Shown piece by piece: positions 28,124-41,677 of a DNA stretch of 64,000 nucleotides. A program made the position numbers and the translations under genes. Numbering within the stretch: position 1 is the stretch's first letter; each line of letters begins with the position of its first letter. Under the pieces are notes generated by a model. The model was not told the DNA's origin, searched no databases, and saw nothing but the letters and a program-made list of their open reading frames with translations. Origin of the DNA: Streptomyces sp. NBC_01451 (lineage in GTDB: Bacteria; Actinomycetota; Actinomycetes; Streptomycetales; Streptomycetaceae); contig NZ_CP109479.1 of the NCBI RefSeq assembly GCF_036227485.1, positions 7,378,001-7,442,000 on the forward strand. Reading direction: 5' to 3'.

Positions 28124-29526
28124 GGGTGGGCTGTCTCCAAGTGGGTCAGGGAGTGGGTCAGTTGGGCGAGGGTGTCGAAGCCGGTGCCCTTGAAGTCCGC
28201 GACGGAGGTGGCGAGCCGGTTCTTCAGGGGGCTTGTCCAGCGGTCCCCGAGAGCGGCGGGCGAGCCCGCGAGGAGCCCGGCGATGCTTCCGGCGGTCGCG
28301 CCGTTGGAGTCGGTGTCCCAACCGCCGGACACGGCACGGCAGACGGAACCGGTGAAGTCGCCGTCGGCGTGGGTGAGGGCGGCGGCGATCAGGGCCGTGT
28401 TGGGGATGGCGTGGACCCAGTGGTGGGTGGCCGCGTGGGTGGCGTGGAGTTCGTCGACGACGGTCGTGAAGTCGTGGTGGGCTTCGGCCAGTTGGATGCC
28501 GTGGTGGATCGCCCGGGCCAGGCGGGAGCGTGGCGGGACGACGGTCAGGCCGGTGCGCAGACAGGCGTGGATGTCGTGGGTGCCGGTGGCGGCCTCGGCG
28601 ATGGTGGCCGCCGTGAACATCGCCGCGTAGACGCCGTTGGCGGTGTGGGTGAGCGTGGCGTCGCGGTACGCCTGCTCGGCGGCGGTGGCCGGGGCGCCGG
28701 GGTTGGTCCAGCCGTGGACGTCGGCGCGGATCAGGGCGCCGATCCATTCGCGGAACGGGTTGCGGTGGCGGGCGGTGAGCGGGGGTTCGAGGCCGGAGAG
28801 GAGGTTTCGGTAGGCAACGCGTTCGGCCGTGAAGGTGCGGCCCGCGGGGAGTTCGTCCAGCCAGAGTCGCGCCACGTCGGCGGTGGTGAAGCGGGGGCCG
28901 TGACGTTGGAGCAGGAGCAGGTTGAGGAGGGGGTAGTTGAGGTCGTCGTCCTCGGGCATCCCGTCGATGTTCTCGGCGAGGGAGGTTGCTGCCGACCGGC
29001 GGTTCCAGGGGTGTGCCCTCGTCAGTTCCTCGGGGACTCCTCTGGCGGTGAACCAAGTGTTCAGGGGCCAGTTGCCGGTGGCCCGGGCGAGTTGGCGGAT
29101 GGCGGTGAGGGGGAGTTTCTCCACCGGTTTGCCCAGGAGGCAGCCGGCGGCTCTGCCGAGCCAGGCGGCTTCCAGGCGGAGGGGGGCGGTCGCCGGGGGG
29201 TGGGCCCGGGGGCCCGGCGCCGACGGGGTGCCGCCCGGCCGAGCGGGCCAGGCCGGGCAGCCGGCCTTGATCGCCGACAGGTCTGTCGGCTCGTCGTCCG
29301 CCAACTTGCTCGGCAGATCGGCCAGTTCGTCCAGGAGGTCCTCCGCCAGGAGCCGCAGGTATCGCGAGGCCCGGTCCGGGGACGCGCCCGCACACCGCGG
29401 CGCCTGAGATCCGCCCGCCGCCCGCCAGCGGGCGGCGATTCTGCTCGGCTCGCGGCCGTCCTGGGCCGCCTGGCGCAGTTCGTGGCCGATCAGGTCCTCC
29501 GGCTGGACCCAGGTCAGTCGGAGCAT
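28120..29526 (-). CDS. ADP-ribosylglycohydrolase family protein A, 468 aa
   Basis: The hydrolase domain begins near residue 118 (RLEAAWLGRAAGCLLGKPVEKLP). Instead of the usual TDDT it has MPEDDDLNY (Asp193-195), and the C-terminal metal motif is GGWDTDSNGATAG (Asp404, Asp406), so the binuclear Mg site can be complete. The first 110 residues form a separate segment (TWVQPEDLIGHELRQAAQDG at 5-24) found with this subgroup. ATG 29526 lies 13 nt inside gene B, and the stop overlaps rbsK. Substrate is unknown; N- or O-linked ribosyl or ADP-ribosyl groups are the family theme. Confidence 0.85.
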   Translation of the reverse strand: MLRLTWVQPEDLIGHELRQAAQDGREPSRIAARWRAAGGSQAPRCAGASPDRASRYLRLLAEDLLDELADLPSKLADDEPTDLSAIKAGCPAWPARPGGTPSAPGPRAHPPATAPLRLEAAWLGRAAGCLLGKPVEKLPLTAIRQLARATGNWPLNTWFTARGVPEELTRAHPWNRRSAATSLAENIDGMPEDDDLNYPLLNLLLLQRHGPRFTTADVARLWLDELPAGRTFTAERVAYRNLLSGLEPPLTARHRNPFREWIGALIRADVHGWTNPGAPATAAEQAYRDATLTHTANGVYAAMFTAATIAEAATGTHDIHACLRTGLTVVPPRSRLARAIHHGIQLAEAHHDFTTVVDELHATHAATHHWVHAIPNTALIAAALTHADGDFTGSVCRAVSGGWDTDSNGATAGSIAGLLAGSPAALGDRWTSPLKNRLATSVADFKGTGFDTLAQLTHSLTHLETAHP

Positions 29527-30758
29527 CCCGCGCTCCTGAGCCGGGCGAACGCCCTTTCGTGGGAACGGCGTTGACGCGTGTCCCGGTCGAAGATCTCCCG
29601 GGTCACCTCGGTCAGTGTCCGGGCGGGTTCCCACAGGTCCAGGCGGCTCGCCTCCGCGACCGTCTTCGACCAGTCGGTCGGCACCTCGGAACCCAGCGCC
29701 CCGGCGAGGGCTCCGGCCATCGTGGCGATCGAGTCGCAGTCGCGGCCGTAGTTCACCGAACCCAGCACCGCATGCCGGAAGTCGCCGCCCGACACCACCA
29801 ACATGCCGAGCGCCACCGGGAGTTCCTCGATCGTGTGGAGCCGGGAGGGCCGACGGGCGCCCAGGGACGGGTTGCGGTAGTCCGGTCCGACCGTGTCGTA
29901 CGGAGTCACCGCCTCCCGCAGTGGCCGCAGCGCCGACTCGAAGTCCGTGTATCCGGAGGCCACTTCGCACACCGCCTCGATCGCGGCCCGGGTGCCGTCC
30001 TTCGCGAGGGAGAGGCACGTTCCGATCACCGAGTCCGGTGTCGCGTCCGGGGTGCAGGCCGCCGCCACCGCCGCGGCGAAGACCGCCGCCGCCTCTCGGC
30101 CGTACGAGGACTGGTGGGCGCCCGCGAGTTCGAGGGCCTCGGCGTACGCGCCCGTCGGGTTGGCCGCGTTGACCAGGCCGACCGGGGCCATGTACATCGC
30201 CGCCCCGCAGTTGACGATGTTGCCGACGCCTGCCTCGCGGGGGTCGATGTGGCCGTAGTGCAGCCGGGCCACCAGCCACTTCTCCGCCAGGAAGACACGT
30301 TGCAGGGGGAGTGCCTCGGCCTCCAGTTCCGGGATCCAGCGCGGGTTCGTCATCAGGTCCGGCACCAGGTGGTCGGCGACCGCGTACGCGTCCAGGTGGT
30401 CCCGGACCTGTGCGTATACCCGTACCAGCGCATGCGTCATCAAGGTGTCGTCGGTGACGTGGCCGTCGCCCTTGTGGTACGGGGCGATCGGGCGGGCGGT
30501 GCGCCAGGCGTCGCCGTTCCAGGGGCCGACGATGCCGTGGACGCGGCCCGCGTGGCGTTCGAGGATCTGCTCGGGGGTGTAGCCCTCGACGGGTCCGCCG
30601 AGCGCGTCCCCGACGGCCGCGCCGACCAGGGCGCCGGTGATCCGCTCGTCCAGGCCCGCCACTTGGCCGTCGTGGCTCTCCTGGTCTTCGTGGCCGTCTT
30701 GGCCCTCTTGACCTTCTTGGTCTCGTTCTCGGTTTTTGGGCTTCATGTCGCGAATCAT
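29514..30758 (-). CDS. ADP-ribosylglycohydrolase family protein B, 414 aa
   Basis: The fold is canonical: ITGALVGAAVGDALGGPVEG, the Mg motif TDDT at 102-105, and NYGRDCDSIATMAG with Asp340 and Asp342 (the usual Thr is Ser). Residues 8-33 are an unusual charged low-complexity run of Arg, Asp, Gln, Glu, Gly and His. ATG 30758 is chosen because it overlaps the stop of gene C (ATGA); an ATG at 30746 has a more distant AGGAGG and is an alternative. Metal ligands look intact, so it should be an active hydrolase. Confidence 0.87.
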   Translation of the reverse strand: MIRDMKPKNRERDQEGQEGQDGHEDQESHDGQVAGLDERITGALVGAAVGDALGGPVEGYTPEQILERHAGRVHGIVGPWNGDAWRTARPIAPYHKGDGHVTDDTLMTHALVRVYAQVRDHLDAYAVADHLVPDLMTNPRWIPELEAEALPLQRVFLAEKWLVARLHYGHIDPREAGVGNIVNCGAAMYMAPVGLVNAANPTGAYAEALELAGAHQSSYGREAAAVFAAAVAAACTPDATPDSVIGTCLSLAKDGTRAAIEAVCEVASGYTDFESALRPLREAVTPYDTVGPDYRNPSLGARRPSRLHTIEELPVALGMLVVSGGDFRHAVLGSVNYGRDCDSIATMAGALAGALGSEVPTDWSKTVAEASRLDLWEPARTLTEVTREIFDRDTRQRRSHERAFARLRSAGCSD

Positions 30759-31882
30759 CCTCCTGGGGTGACCCGTTGTGTGGCTTCCAGCAGTTCGGCG
30801 AGTTCCACGAGGTCGGTGCCGGTGAGCCTGGGAAGGGCGCAGCCGGAGAGGGTGCGGCAGGCGTCCCGCCAGGCCCGCGGGATCGCCGAGCCGCCGCCCA
30901 GCGCACCGGTGAGGGCGCCCGCCAGCGCGGGAGCCGAGTCCGCGACCCGGGACAGACAGGCGGCGGCCGGAACCGCCTCGGCGATCCGGCCGTGCGCTGC
31001 CGTGGCCAGCGCCAGTGCGACCGGGACCGTCTCGGCGGCGGCGATGCCGTAGCTGTAGACGTGGTCGACGATCTGGTGCTCCAGGAGCGGGACCAGTGCG
31101 AACGCGCCGTCTGCGCTGTCCGCGTCCCGCGCGAGCTTCAGCGCGTGGCGGGTGTTGCGGCCGATCTCCGTGCCTTCGGGCAGCTCCGCCAGCGCCGCGT
31201 CGACGCAGGCATCCACCTCCTCGCCGACCAGCGCCAGCGAGAGCGCCGCCGCCATCGCGCGGGCGCCGTGCACACCGTCGCCGTCCTGTGTGTAGCGGGC
31301 GTCGAACTCGGCAAGGCCGGCGGCGAGCCGGGGGTCGCCCGGGTGGGCCACCGCCAGCACACAGGCCCGTACGCAGGCCGCGTCGTCGAAGTAGTGCGGG
31401 TTGTCGTGGCCGGTGGCGGGCGGCCGTAGACCGGCGGCGAGATTGCCGAGGCCGGCCCGTACGGAGATACGGGCGCGCAGTGGCAGCACCGCCGACTCGA
31501 CCTCGGGGGCGCGTTCGGCGGCGGCTGCCACCTCGCTGGCGACCGCGTTCCAGGACAGGTCGATGGCGGCTCGGGCGCGGCGCTCGCGGCTCAGGTCGCC
31601 GAGCACGGTGTCGTCGCCGGCCCGCAGCAGGGCCTCGGCCGAGAACGCGGCCCACTCCGCGTCGTCCGAGGGGCCGAGCCGGAGTGGTTCCGGGGGCTGG
31701 TTGAGGGCGATCGGCACGGGGAGGGTGGTCGTCGCGTTCTGTTCGGCGAAGGTGTCCAGCTCGCGGGTGAGGCGGCGGGTCCACTCGGGCATCCGGGCGG
31801 CCCGGTGCCGGGCGGCGGGCCAGCCCGCGGCGTCGCCCACGGCCAGGCCGAGCAGCAGACCCTCGATGCGGCGGGGGTTCAT
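30755..31882 (-). CDS. ADP-ribosylglycohydrolase family protein C, degenerate metal site, 375 aa
   Basis: The protein keeps the family start RRIEGLLLGLAVGDAAGWP but its metal motifs have drifted. TDDT is replaced by SDDA at 72-75, and the C-terminal D-x-D-T is replaced by V-A-D-S at 313-316 (SRVADSAPALAGAL). It may be catalytically weak or a structural partner for B or A. It is coupled to gene B by a 4-bp overlap. A 124-nt spacer containing an intergenic repeat separates it from gene D. Alternatively it represents a subfamily with different ligands. Confidence 0.78.
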   Translation of the reverse strand: MNPRRIEGLLLGLAVGDAAGWPAARHRAARMPEWTRRLTRELDTFAEQNATTTLPVPIALNQPPEPLRLGPSDDAEWAAFSAEALLRAGDDTVLGDLSRERRARAAIDLSWNAVASEVAAAAERAPEVESAVLPLRARISVRAGLGNLAAGLRPPATGHDNPHYFDDAACVRACVLAVAHPGDPRLAAGLAEFDARYTQDGDGVHGARAMAAALSLALVGEEVDACVDAALAELPEGTEIGRNTRHALKLARDADSADGAFALVPLLEHQIVDHVYSYGIAAAETVPVALALATAAHGRIAEAVPAAACLSRVADSAPALAGALTGALGGGSAIPRAWRDACRTLSGCALPRLTGTDLVELAELLEATQRVTPGG

Positions 31883-31916
31883 GGGTGGACCTCGGATTCG
31901 GCTCGGGTGGTGTGAT

Positions 31917-31997
31917 TCGCCCCCGCCGCCCCTGCCCGTCCCGTCCTCGGGGGCTCCGCCCCCGAACCCCCGCTCCTCAAACGCCGGAGGGGCTGGA
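31917..31997 (+). repeat. Intergenic repeat (family B) inside the ARH operon
   Basis: An 8-bp hairpin (31947-31954 with 31958-31965) is followed by CGAACCCCCGCTCCTCAAAC and CGCCGGAGGGGCTGG, the same order as the copy at 4829-4955. It is the only substantial gap in the seven-gene operon and may separate gene D from the rest by partial termination. Confidence 0.65.
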
Positions 31998-32006
31998 AGT
32001 GCGGGG

Positions 32007-33062
32007 TCACGGTCGTACCTCGGTTTCCATCGCCTGTACGGCGGGCTTCGCGCCCCATTTGCCGCCCTCGACCGGGGTCAGGAGTTCCGCGACGTCGAGG
32101 ATGTGGTGGCCCGCCATGGAGGGGAGGCAGGTGCCGCGGGCCGGGCCGATCGCCTCCGCCCACTCGGGCGGGATCGCCGAGGCGCCGCGGGTCGCGCCTG
32201 CCAGGGCGCCCGCCACCGCCGCTGTCGTGTCCGCGTCGCGGCCCATGTTGACGGCTGTCAGCACCGATTCCGTGAAGTCGCCGTCGGCCACCGCGTACGC
32301 GCCGAAGGCGAGGGCGACCGCCTCGGGGGCCAGGTCGGTCCAGGGGTAGCCGCCGATCACCACCGCGGAGCGGACCGCGCGTTCACCCCGGTGGGCGACG
32401 GCCACCGCCCGGCGCAGGGAGCGCGCCGTCCAGGAGTCGTCGGGGATCACCGCCAGGGCGGAGGCCACCACGGCGATGGTCGGCGCGCCCGCCATGGCCG
32501 CCGCCACGCCCGCCGCCACCGCCTGGCCGCCGTAGATGCCCTCGCCGTCGTGGCTCACCGAGCCGTCGATCGCCACCAGGCGGGCCGCCTCGCTGGGCCG
32601 GCCCGCAGCGAAGACGCCGAAGGGTGCCGCCCGCATGGCGAGACCGTCGCTCCAGGCGTGCCGGTGCTGGGCGGAGATGGGGGCCGCGAGACCCCGGCGC
32701 AGGTTCTCCAGAGTGCCGCGTTCGCTGAAACCGGCACCTCGGAAGGGCCCCTCGTCGAGGTCGGCGATCCACTGGTGCCAGGCCGCCTCCACATGGGCCG
32801 GGGTGAGGGCCGAGCCGTGCCGGGCGAGGAGGAGGCCCGAGAAGATCGCGTACTCGGTGTCGTCGGTGCCGGCGGGGTTCTCGGCCACGTACCCGGTGAT
32901 GCGGCCCCAGCGGGCGCGGATCTCCGAGGGCTTCATGTTCTCGGCGGGGGCGCCGAGCGCGTCCCCCACGGCCAGACCGAGCAGGGCGCCGTGTGCTCTG
33001 TCGCGGAGCAGGGCGGCGTCCTGGTGCGCCGGGACCGAGGGAATGCAGGCGATCGATGCCAT
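32007..33062 (-). CDS. ADP-ribosylglycohydrolase family protein D, 351 aa
   Basis: Both metal motifs are intact: GTDDTEYAIF at 65-74 and NMGRDADTTAAVAG with Asp276 and Asp278. The start motif RAHGALLGLAVGDALGAPAE is canonical, and HDGEGIYGGQAVAAGVAAAM is a characteristic mid-protein segment. The ATG at 33062 is preceded by GGAGGAG at ideal spacing, within a CTCCGGAG palindrome that could partly hide the ribosome site. It is the first gene of the leftward run and is divergent from the VIT1-type transporter across 316 nt. Confidence 0.88.
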   Translation of the reverse strand: MASIACIPSVPAHQDAALLRDRAHGALLGLAVGDALGAPAENMKPSEIRARWGRITGYVAENPAGTDDTEYAIFSGLLLARHGSALTPAHVEAAWHQWIADLDEGPFRGAGFSERGTLENLRRGLAAPISAQHRHAWSDGLAMRAAPFGVFAAGRPSEAARLVAIDGSVSHDGEGIYGGQAVAAGVAAAMAGAPTIAVVASALAVIPDDSWTARSLRRAVAVAHRGERAVRSAVVIGGYPWTDLAPEAVALAFGAYAVADGDFTESVLTAVNMGRDADTTAAVAGALAGATRGASAIPPEWAEAIGPARGTCLPSMAGHHILDVAELLTPVEGGKWGAKPAVQAMETEVRP

Positions 33063-33378
33063 ACGCGGCCTCTCCTCCGGAGGGTTCCGGGGGCTCCCTG
33101 GCGGGGGAGCGGAACCCTTTGCGGAACTGTCCCACCAGAGGGGTTCACGTGCGCCTCAGGCGCCCCAAGCATCACCCGGTCGACATTTGTGCGAGAGCCC
33201 TAACGGATGAGCGAGCGTGGTGAATGTGCAGGTGAGGGGAGCCTTTCCTTGCTGGCGGGAAGGGAATTCGGGGCGTATTTTTAGGGTTGTCGAAAAGTGG
33301 AATCAGTCCAAGTTCGGGCCGTCCGGTTCGGCTCGGAAAGCTTCCGGAAGCAACGCTCGAAGGGATCAGGGGGACGGC
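33063..33378. other. Divergent intergenic region, ARH gene D / VIT1 gene
   Basis: No ORF with gene-like composition is seen. The left part holds the gene D ribosome site and GAACCC/GGGTTC arms (33112-33117, 33141-33146). The right part is more AT-rich and carries TAGGGT at 33282-33287, a good Streptomyces-type -10 for the transporter, about 90 nt upstream, without a clear -35. I saw no recognisable iron box. Confidence 0.5.
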
Positions 33379-34110
33379 ATGGCCATCATCGAGACCGAGG
33401 CGACGCTGCACGAGGCGCACCGCGACAACCACACCCACCGGGATGTCAGCGGCGGGTGGTTGCGGCCGGCCGTTTTCGGGGCGATGGACGGACTCGTCTC
33501 CAACCTCGCCCTGATGACCGGTGTCGCGGGTGGGGCGGTCTCGCATCAGGTCGTCGTCATCACCGGGCTCGCCGGACTTGCCGCCGGCGCCTTCTCCATG
33601 GCCGCCGGCGAGTACACCTCCGTCGCCTCGCAGCGCGAACTCGTAGAGGCCGAACTCGACGTCGAGCGAAGGGAGTTGAGGAAGCACCCCAAGGACGAGG
33701 AGCGTGAGCTCGCCGAGCTCTACGAGTCCCGGGGTGTCGAGCCGAAGCTCGCCCGTGAAGTGGCCCGGCAGCTCTCGCGCGACCCCGAACAGGCGCTGGA
33801 GATACACGCCCGCGAGGAGCTGGGCATCGACCCCGGTGAGCTGCCCTCGCCCGCCGTCGCCGCGGTGTCGTCCTTCGGCGCGTTCGCGCTGGGCGCGCTG
33901 CTGCCCGTACTCCCGTTTCTCCTGGGGGCGACCGCGCTGTGGCCCGCCGTGCTGGTCGCGCTGGCCGGGCTCTTCGGGTGTGGTGCGGTGGTGGCCAGGG
34001 TGACCGCCCGGAGCTGGTGGTTCAGCGGGCTGCGACAGCTCGCGCTCGGCGGAGCGGCGGCCGGTGTGACGTACGCCCTGGGCAACCTGTTCGGTGCGGC
34101 CGTAGGATAG
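33379..34110 (+). CDS. VIT1/CCC1-family iron or manganese transporter, 243 aa
   Basis: The protein matches the vacuolar iron transporter family. The N-terminal RPAVFGAMDGLVSNLALMTG begins helix 1, SMAAGEYTSVASQRE is the signature, a Glu-rich cytoplasmic metal-binding segment follows (about 80-150), and three C-terminal helices include FGAFALGALLPVLPFLLG. In bacteria these proteins export or store Fe(II)/Mn(II). The ATG at 33379 follows CAGGGGGA by about 7 nt. It stands alone, divergent from the ARH operon. Confidence 0.87.
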   Translation: MAIIETEATLHEAHRDNHTHRDVSGGWLRPAVFGAMDGLVSNLALMTGVAGGAVSHQVVVITGLAGLAAGAFSMAAGEYTSVASQRELVEAELDVERRELRKHPKDEERELAELYESRGVEPKLAREVARQLSRDPEQALEIHAREELGIDPGELPSPAVAAVSSFGAFALGALLPVLPFLLGATALWPAVLVALAGLFGCGAVVARVTARSWWFSGLRQLALGGAAAGVTYALGNLFGAAVG

Positions 34111-34120
34111 GGGATCGTGC

Positions 34121-34144
34121 ACTTATGCGATGGGCCGCATAAGT
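34121..34144. promoter_or_regulatory. Perfect inverted repeat ACTTATGCG-N6-CGCATAAGT
   Basis: The 9-bp arms (34121-34129, 34136-34144) are perfect and AT-rich. The site lies 10 nt after the transporter stop and about 330 nt before gltB. It has no U tract, so it looks more like a dimer-binding site than a terminator. Confidence 0.4.
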
Positions 34145-34385
34145 AGCCGTTACTCGCTGGTTTCGAACGCTTAACCACCGGGCATGAGCCGTACGCGCTG
34201 TGGGCAACGAAGCTTGCGGCGCACCCGCGGAGAGGGCGACGACGCTCTCCTTGCCATGGGTCGAGGGACATCGATCTGTCCGTTTCGGCCCCCATTACTT
34301 CCACCGCAGCGCGGTCACCATGCCGCGCGCTGCGGTGTCCGCATGTTGGTACGCGGTATCCGGTTCCCGAGAATCGCCCCATCAT

Positions 34386-34401
34386 GTAACCTGCGTGAAA
34401 T
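34386..34401 (+). promoter_or_regulatory. GlnR-box-like site upstream of gltB
   Basis: GTAAC-N6-GAAAT matches the half-box pattern gTnAc-n6-GaAAc of the nitrogen regulator GlnR as I remember it, with one mismatch in the last base. It is 73 nt before the glutamate synthase start, a sensible target. Confidence 0.4.
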
Positions 34402-34473
34402 TTTGCACTCCAAGAGGGCCAACGTCGTCCCTCGGCTTAATGCATATGCCACACAACGACGACGGGAGAGCCG

Positions 34474-39091
<4,618 letters not shown>

Positions 39092-39099
<8 letters not shown>

Positions 39100-40552
39100 T
39101 CCCAAGGGCTTTCTGACCCACGGCCGTGAGGTCGCCAAGTCCCGCCCGGTGGACGTCCGTCTCAAGGACTGGAACGAGGTCTACGTTCCCGGCTCCCTGC
39201 TGCCGATCATCAGCAAGCAGGCCGGCCGCTGCATGGACTGCGGTATCCCGTTCTGCCACAACGGCTGTCCGCTGGGGAACCTGATCCCCGAGTGGAACGA
39301 CTACGCCTACCGCGAGGACTGGACGTCGGCGTCCGAGCGACTGCACGCCACGAACAACTTCCCGGAGTTCACCGGCCGCCTGTGCCCGGCTCCCTGCGAG
39401 TCGGCGTGCGTGCTGGGCATCAACCAGCCCGCGGTCACCATCAAGAACGTCGAGGTCTCGATCATCGACAAGGCCTGGGAGACCGGCGATGTCGTCGCCC
39501 AGGCCCCGGAGCGCCTCTCCGGCAAGACGGTCGCGGTCATCGGCTCGGGCCCGGCGGGCCTCGCCGCCGCCCAGCAGCTGACCCGGGCCGGTCACACGGT
39601 CGCGGTGTACGAGCGCGCGGACCGCATCGGCGGCCTCCTGCGCTACGGCATCCCCGAGTTCAAGATGGAGAAGCGGCACATCAACCGCCGTATCGAGCAG
39701 ATGCGCGCGGAGGGCACCCGCTTCCGTACGGGCATCGAGATCGGCCGCGACCTCAAGGCGACGGACCTGCGCAAGCGGTACGACGCGGTCGTGATCGCCG
39801 CCGGTGCGACGACCGCCCGTGATCTCCCTGTCCCGGGCCGCGAGCTCAAGGGCGTCTACCAGGCGATGGAGTACCTGCCCCTGGCGAACAAGGTGCAGGA
39901 GGGCGACTTCGTGGCCCCGCCGGTCACCGCCGAGGGCAAGCACGTCGTGGTCATCGGCGGCGGCGACACGGGCGCGGACTGCGTGGGCACCGCCCACCGC
40001 CAGGGCGCGGCCTCCGTCACCCAGCTGGAGATCATGCCCCGCCCGGGCGAGGACCGGAACCCGAACCAGCCCTGGCCGACCTTCCCCATGCTCTACAAGG
40101 TCACCTCGGCGCACGAGGAGGGCGGCGAGCGCGTCTACTCCGTCTCGACGACCCACTTCGAGGGCGACGAGCACGGCAACGTGCAGTGGCTGCACCTCAC
40201 CGAGGTCGAGTTCATCGACGGCAGGCTGACCCAGAAGCCGGGCACGGAGCGCAGGATCCCCGCCCAGCTGGTCACCCTCGCCATGGGCTTCACGGGCACC
40301 GACCAGGACAACGGCCTCGTCTCGCAGTTCGGCCTGGACCTCGACGAGCGCGGCAACATCGCCCGCGACGCCGACTTCGCGACCAACGTCCCGGGCGTGT
40401 ACGTCGCCGGTGACGCCGGGCGCGGCCAGTCGCTCATCGTGTGGGCCATCGCCGAGGGCCGCTCGGCCGCCCGCGGGGTCGACCGCTTCCTCACGGGTGC
40501 GAGCGACCTCCCGGCCCCGATCCGCCCGACGGACCGTTCCCTTACGGTCTGA
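39092..40552 (+). CDS. gltD: Glutamate synthase (NADPH) small subunit
   Basis: GltD passes electrons from NADPH through FAD and two 4Fe-4S clusters to GltB. The N-terminal ferredoxin-like Cys motifs are [14 protein letters not shown] (Cys47, 50, 55, 59) and CPAPCESAC (Cys98, 102, 106). FAD binding is at [15 protein letters not shown] and NADPH binding at [14 protein letters not shown]. The C-terminal [18 protein letters not shown] completes the family pattern. The 486 residues are normal length. The ATG lies inside the end of gltB, so the two are coupled. Confidence 0.96.
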
Positions 40553-40686
40553 CGGGCCCCACGGATCCCGCGGCACCTACGGGTCCCACGGATCCGCCCG
40601 AAGACGTCCCGTACAAAGGCGTACGGAACGAACAAACCACGGCGCTCGCCACAGTCCCCGACCGGACATGGCGGGCGCCGCGGCGC

Positions 40687-40712
40687 GTCCGGGTCCGCCT
40701 CCGCCTCCGGAC
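40687..40712 (+). terminator. Possible terminator after gltD
   Basis: GTCCGG (40687-40692) and CCGGAC (40707-40712) flank a GC-rich loop just before the convergent chitosanase stop. The preceding spacer (40553-40680) holds a duplicated CCCACGGATCC. The stem is short, so the call is weak. Confidence 0.3.
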
Positions 40713-40720
40713 GGACACCA

Positions 40721-41560
40721 CTACGGCACCTTGTACGTGTCCCCGTACACCTTCCACTCCAGCGGAGTACGGAGGTCCAGGTTGCCCTCGTCGAGGAAGC
40801 GCCGCTGGGCCGTGTCGACGCGGCTGGTGTTCACGCCCGGCCGCTTGTCCAGCATCGCCGTGCGGCGGGCGTCGAGGAACGCGTCCAGATACGTCCTCTC
40901 GTTGCCGCCCTCCGCCGGGCTGTCGGCCTCCTTGAGGGCGGCGGTGCGGATGCCGCCCACGCTGAACCAGTCGCTGCCCGGGCCGTGGTAGACCATCGCG
41001 TCGTAGTAGACGAACTGACCCAGCAGGCCCAGGCCGTCGCCGACGGCCAGCCGCAGAGCCGGCCCGAAGTAGCCGGTGTCCCGCTTCTCGTCCTGTGCCT
41101 CGCGGAACGCGGCGACCTTCGACTCCTGCTTCCAGGCCGCCGGGAACCCCGGATCCAGACCCTCGTGCGAGTCCGTGCCGTCGACCTTGCGCAGCGCGGG
41201 AAGATAGGGCGCCAGGGCGTTGTCCGGGTGCGCCTTCGTGTAGTCCTCGACCAGGGTGAGCAGGTCGTGGGTGCCCGTGCAGAAACCGATGATGCCGGCC
41301 GTGTAACCCTGTCCGTCGCCGATGTCCTCGACGTAGCCGTACGCGCTGCGCCAGTCGAGCGTCCCGTTCTCGGCGCTCGCCACGATCTGCTGGGCCAGCT
41401 CCTTCTTCGCCGGATCGGCGAGCGTGGCCTCCGCGTCCAGCGAACCGGCCCCCACCCGTCTGGCGTCCGGGCCGCGCGAGTCGTCCGACGCGACGGACAG
41501 GCACGCGGTTGTCGCCAGCAGGGGCAGCACGGCGAGAAGGAGAACGCCGGTTCGTTTCAT
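40721..41560 (-). CDS. GH46 chitosanase, putative lipoprotein
   Basis: The mature part closely follows GH46 chitosanases as I remember the Streptomyces N174 enzyme: SAENGTLDWRSAYGYVEDIG, YTAGIIGFCTGTHD, and FVYYDAMVYHGPGSDWFSVG. The catalytic Glu64 (SAEN) and Asp82 (EDIGDG) are present. Residues 1-20 form a signal peptide ending LLATTAC, where Cys20 could be lipidated, although the lipobox is not ideal; the lgt gene in this window would supply the modifying enzyme. It should cleave chitosan outside the cell. ATG 41560 is the family-consistent start of 279 residues. Confidence 0.9.
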   Translation of the reverse strand: MKRTGVLLLAVLPLLATTACLSVASDDSRGPDARRVGAGSLDAEATLADPAKKELAQQIVASAENGTLDWRSAYGYVEDIGDGQGYTAGIIGFCTGTHDLLTLVEDYTKAHPDNALAPYLPALRKVDGTDSHEGLDPGFPAAWKQESKVAAFREAQDEKRDTGYFGPALRLAVGDGLGLLGQFVYYDAMVYHGPGSDWFSVGGIRTAALKEADSPAEGGNERTYLDAFLDARRTAMLDKRPGVNTSRVDTAQRRFLDEGNLDLRTPLEWKVYGDTYKVP

Positions 41561-41677
41561 GAGGCACAAGGGTACGGGCCGGGGTACGCAAGGGTCATAT
41601 GCTGCCCGGGCGGGCATACGGGTGACGTACCCTCAGGATCTCCATCAGTCCGGCGTATTCCGGGAGGGGAGCCACGC

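Larger units (their letters stand above)
34111..34473. other. Long upstream region of gltB
   Basis: This 363-nt region has no convincing gene. It contains a perfect 9-bp inverted repeat at its left end (34121-34144), a GlnR-like site near its right end (34386-34401) and AT-richer sequence over the last 100 nt, where the gltB promoter is expected. GGGAG precedes the gltB ATG. Confidence 0.55.

Noticed and set aside
30746..30758. Whether ATG 30746 or 30758 starts ARH gene B
   Set aside because: 30746 has AGGAGG 12 nt upstream, but 30758 gives the ATGA overlap seen at other junctions in the operon, so 30746 was not used; N-terminal data would settle it.
33217..33378. N-terminal extension of the VIT1-type transporter from 33217
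   Set aside because: The frame is open, but the extension is not transporter-like, and the ATG at 33379 has a ribosome-binding site and starts the family-like sequence.
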